Shown here: one piece after another, positions 62,033 to 64,000 of the stretch
How the letters are laid out: every line of letters starts with the position of its first letter
Position numbering within the stretch: position 1 is the first letter of the stretch
NCBI RefSeq assembly: GCF_001039355.2
Contig: NW_019776112.1
Coordinates: forward strand, 47,051 to 111,050
Length of the DNA stretch: 64,000 nucleotides
Reading direction: 5' to 3'
DNA from: Lingula anatina
Lineage: Eukaryota; Brachiopoda; Lingulata; Lingulida; Lingulidae
The notes under the pieces: model-generated
Databases searched by the model: none
What the model was told of the DNA's origin: nothing
The model's input: only the letters and a program-made list of their open reading frames with translations
Program-made: the position numbers and the translations under genes

Positions 62033-62479
62033 TGCATCAAAACAATAATCAATGTACTAGCACCATAAAATATGGATAAATTAATAAACAATTGATTATG
62101 TTGATTTTTGATGATTAATTTCTGATTTTGCTGTTGAGGTACACAATGAAAGAAGTAGCAATGCCCAACAAAGAAGACTATAACGTGGAGGTGGAATTCC
62201 AACACCAGCAACTTACTGAGTGACACGCTAAGTTATGCATGTGGGACTTACATGTTCAATTTCCACTTAATAAGCTATTTCTTATGTTTTTTTGTTTTGT
62301 TTTGTTTTTTCATGAAAGATTAAAGAGTAGCCCTTACACTGAGCAACAATTGGTTTCACACAAGTCTTATAAAAGAAAAAAAAAGATGTCACATGTAATC
62401 TGTTCATAAAAATATTGCAACATTGATAATATTTGTAAAAATGTGTTATCAGAATAGTGATGGCAGCAGCTGCAGTATT

Positions 62480-62802
62480 CAGGCCTACCCAACTACCAGA
62501 CTCGGCACCGAATGATCCTGAGTTCACCGGTAAATTGGAGCACAATATTGTTTTCAAGGTGTTTATCAGTACGCACTTCGAAGTATAAGACGCAACCCCA
62601 CTCTTGCCTACATGTATTACGCGATGTGATAGAGATGATCCTCAGCAGGGTTGGAAAGAAATGCATCTCATCTCAAAATTTGTTTCAGGGAATGATACTG
62701 TGAAATGCGTACTGACGCACTCCTTGAAAACGGGTAGTGTGGTCCGATTTACAGGTGAATTCGGGATCATTCGGTGCGGAGTCTGATAGTTGGGTAGGCC
62801 TG
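62480..62802. mobile_element. MITE with long inverted repeats, copy 2 (323 bp)
   Basis: The ends match those of the element at 46184-46734 (CAGGCCTACCCAACTACCAG and its complement). A direct AGTATT flanks both sides (62474-62479 and 62803-62808). The interior is shorter and diverged. Confidence 0.82.
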
Positions 62803-62951
62803 AGTATTGTAATTTCTGGGGCTAGCTTCATTTATCCTGTGGCTTTGTGCATAGTTAAAGTTTACACAGCAAAATCTTGAACTTTGCTTCTCCCATTAAT
62901 TCTGAAACATACCCTATTGAATACAATTTCTATAAACTAGATGTATTTTCA

Positions 62952-63128
62952 GTACATGAAGAACGTTGAAAAGTCTCAAGCAAAGTACAAGAGATAGTAT
63001 GAGGCAAAGGAAGGAAAGAATGTGGTAGTATTTCAATTAGAAAGGGGAATGAAAGTTCTGAAGAAAAACTTTCATAAGGTTGGGTGGAAAAGTGGCAAGC
63101 TAGAGACAGATTGGATTGGACCATACAG
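62952..63128 (+). pseudogene. Exon-like integrase C-terminal fragment with an in-frame stop
   Basis: After a TTTTCAG acceptor the frame resembles the C-terminal region of Gypsy/Ginger integrases (SQAKYKR, then VLKKNFHKVGWKSGKLETDW and IGPYR) and ends at a donor (ACAG|GTAAAT). One TAG interrupts it. The placement between splice signals suggests a former multi-exon host gene or an intron-bearing Ginger-like element. Confidence 0.5.
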
Positions 63129-63283
63129 GTAAATCATAATCATCATCCACTTGTTCACTTATTCAGTGCATATATTTATGTCATATTTCATACAATCTTG
63201 ATTAAAATTAAATTCAAAGGAAGAACAACTGTTCATTTTGTTCAAAAACCAGATTTTCCTAGGGTAAACAATTTTCTATACTG

Positions 63284-63493
63284 TTAATGACTCCATTCTG
63301 ACATTCAAAGTTAGTCCATGTTTTTTGTAAGAATCATATCATGAAGGTCCATCTCGTCAGATGGCAAGCACGGATTCAAGAATAANTTAATGACTCCATT
63401 CTGACATTCAAAGTTAGTATAGTCCATGTTTTTTGTAAGAATCATATCATGAAGGTCCATCTCGTCAGATGGCAAGCACGGATTCAAGAATAA
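63284..63493. repeat. Direct duplication around an ambiguous base
   Basis: Left unit 63284-63385 and right unit 63387-63493 are identical except for a TATAG insertion in the right unit, with a single N at 63386 between them. Probably an assembly join. Confidence 0.8.
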
Positions 63494-63765
63494 TAGCAAT
63501 AATCACTGTTTTGGTGGTAAAGTGTTATTCATTATAATTCTAGGAAATATTTACAATGTTTTTATTGTGAAATATTTATTGCATACGAACAGTTGTTATT
63601 TCTTAATTTTGACTTAAAGATACAGATATTAGTAGTATATTGGGGGTGGGTGCAAAATAAAATGTAGTTAGCAATTCAGCATGTCAAAATATACATTATC
63701 AAAGCTCTATAGTACCACTGTGGCTTGCTTGCATACAATTCTCATAATACATGTAATACTTCTAG

Positions 63766-63856
63766 GGTAAAAAGAATGGACCAGAAGCAGAATGGAAGGG
63801 AAAGAGCATAAAACCAAGGTGCCTTAGTTATATTCACTTGAAACCATACACAGAAG
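63766..63856 (+). pseudogene. Exon-like terminal integrase fragment
   Basis: An acceptor (ACTTCTAG) and donor (GAAG|GTTAGT) bound a frame ending in IHLKPYT, like the RLKPY end of retroelement integrases. Its phase does not match the fragment at 62952-63128, so an intermediate piece is missing. Confidence 0.35.
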
Positions 63857-64000
63857 GTTAGTTACTTATTCCATCTATGCATGACTCCATCTAGGCTAAG
63901 ACTGGGTTCCCATACTTAGATCGATCTATCTGGATCGACCTAACTTCCTGGGGGTTCACGCTAAATTGCTATCAGCTCAAGAGGCTTGAATGTCTGTCAC

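Noticed and set aside
1-64000. CRISPR arrays, bacterial operons or phage-defence systems
   Set aside because: The window is clearly animal DNA with spliced genes; no regularly spaced direct repeats with unique spacers were seen.

Overview
This is a window of animal nuclear DNA: AT-rich, intron-containing genes with GT-AG splice sites, long gene-poor spacers, microsatellites and many degraded transposable elements. The gene set is a PKDCC/VLK-like secretory kinase pair, a giant CUB/C-type-lectin/LDLa/LRR 7TM receptor of the GRL101/LGR type, a tandem set of adenylate-forming enzymes, and EDEM1. Together with abundant Tc1, LINE and MITE debris this suggests a non-vertebrate metazoan, most likely a marine lophotrochozoan or an invertebrate deuterostome. 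The species cannot be fixed from sequence alone. Layout: 1.9-2.5 kb (minus) is the first coding exon of an unidentified protein dense in PKA-type RRxS motifs, with two palindromic CRE sites upstream. 4.4-5.8 kb is a dead Tc1-like transposon with intact inverted repeats. 7.9-11.9 kb and 13.6-17.4 kb (both minus) are two tandem, four-exon, PKDCC/VLK-like kinase genes with identical exon phases. 20.1-26.4 kb (plus) is a two-exon gene for a receptor of about 2,020 residues. 27.5-29.2, 42.3-44.0 and 46.7-48.4 kb (all minus) are three paralogous genes for AMP-binding (acyl-CoA-synthetase-like) enzymes with uninterrupted coding regions; copies 2 and 3 look like gene-conversion mosaics. 30-41 kb is mostly spacer, with a tandem repeat packed with PBX/PREP-type sites, a hairpin and a tRNA-like SINE. 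52.5-56.2 kb (minus) holds the last five coding exons of an EDEM1 orthologue. 56.5-64 kb is a pile-up of nested LINEs, a MITE and exon-like pieces of an integrase-derived gene. How the genes fit together: there is no operon. Clustering comes from local tandem duplication (kinases, AMP-binding enzymes). The kinases, the receptor and EDEM1 all belong to the secretory pathway or cell surface, but nothing shows that they act together. Splice junctions were placed by hand from GT/AG sites, reading-frame continuity and paralogue comparison, so start codons and untranslated exons are less certain than internal exons.
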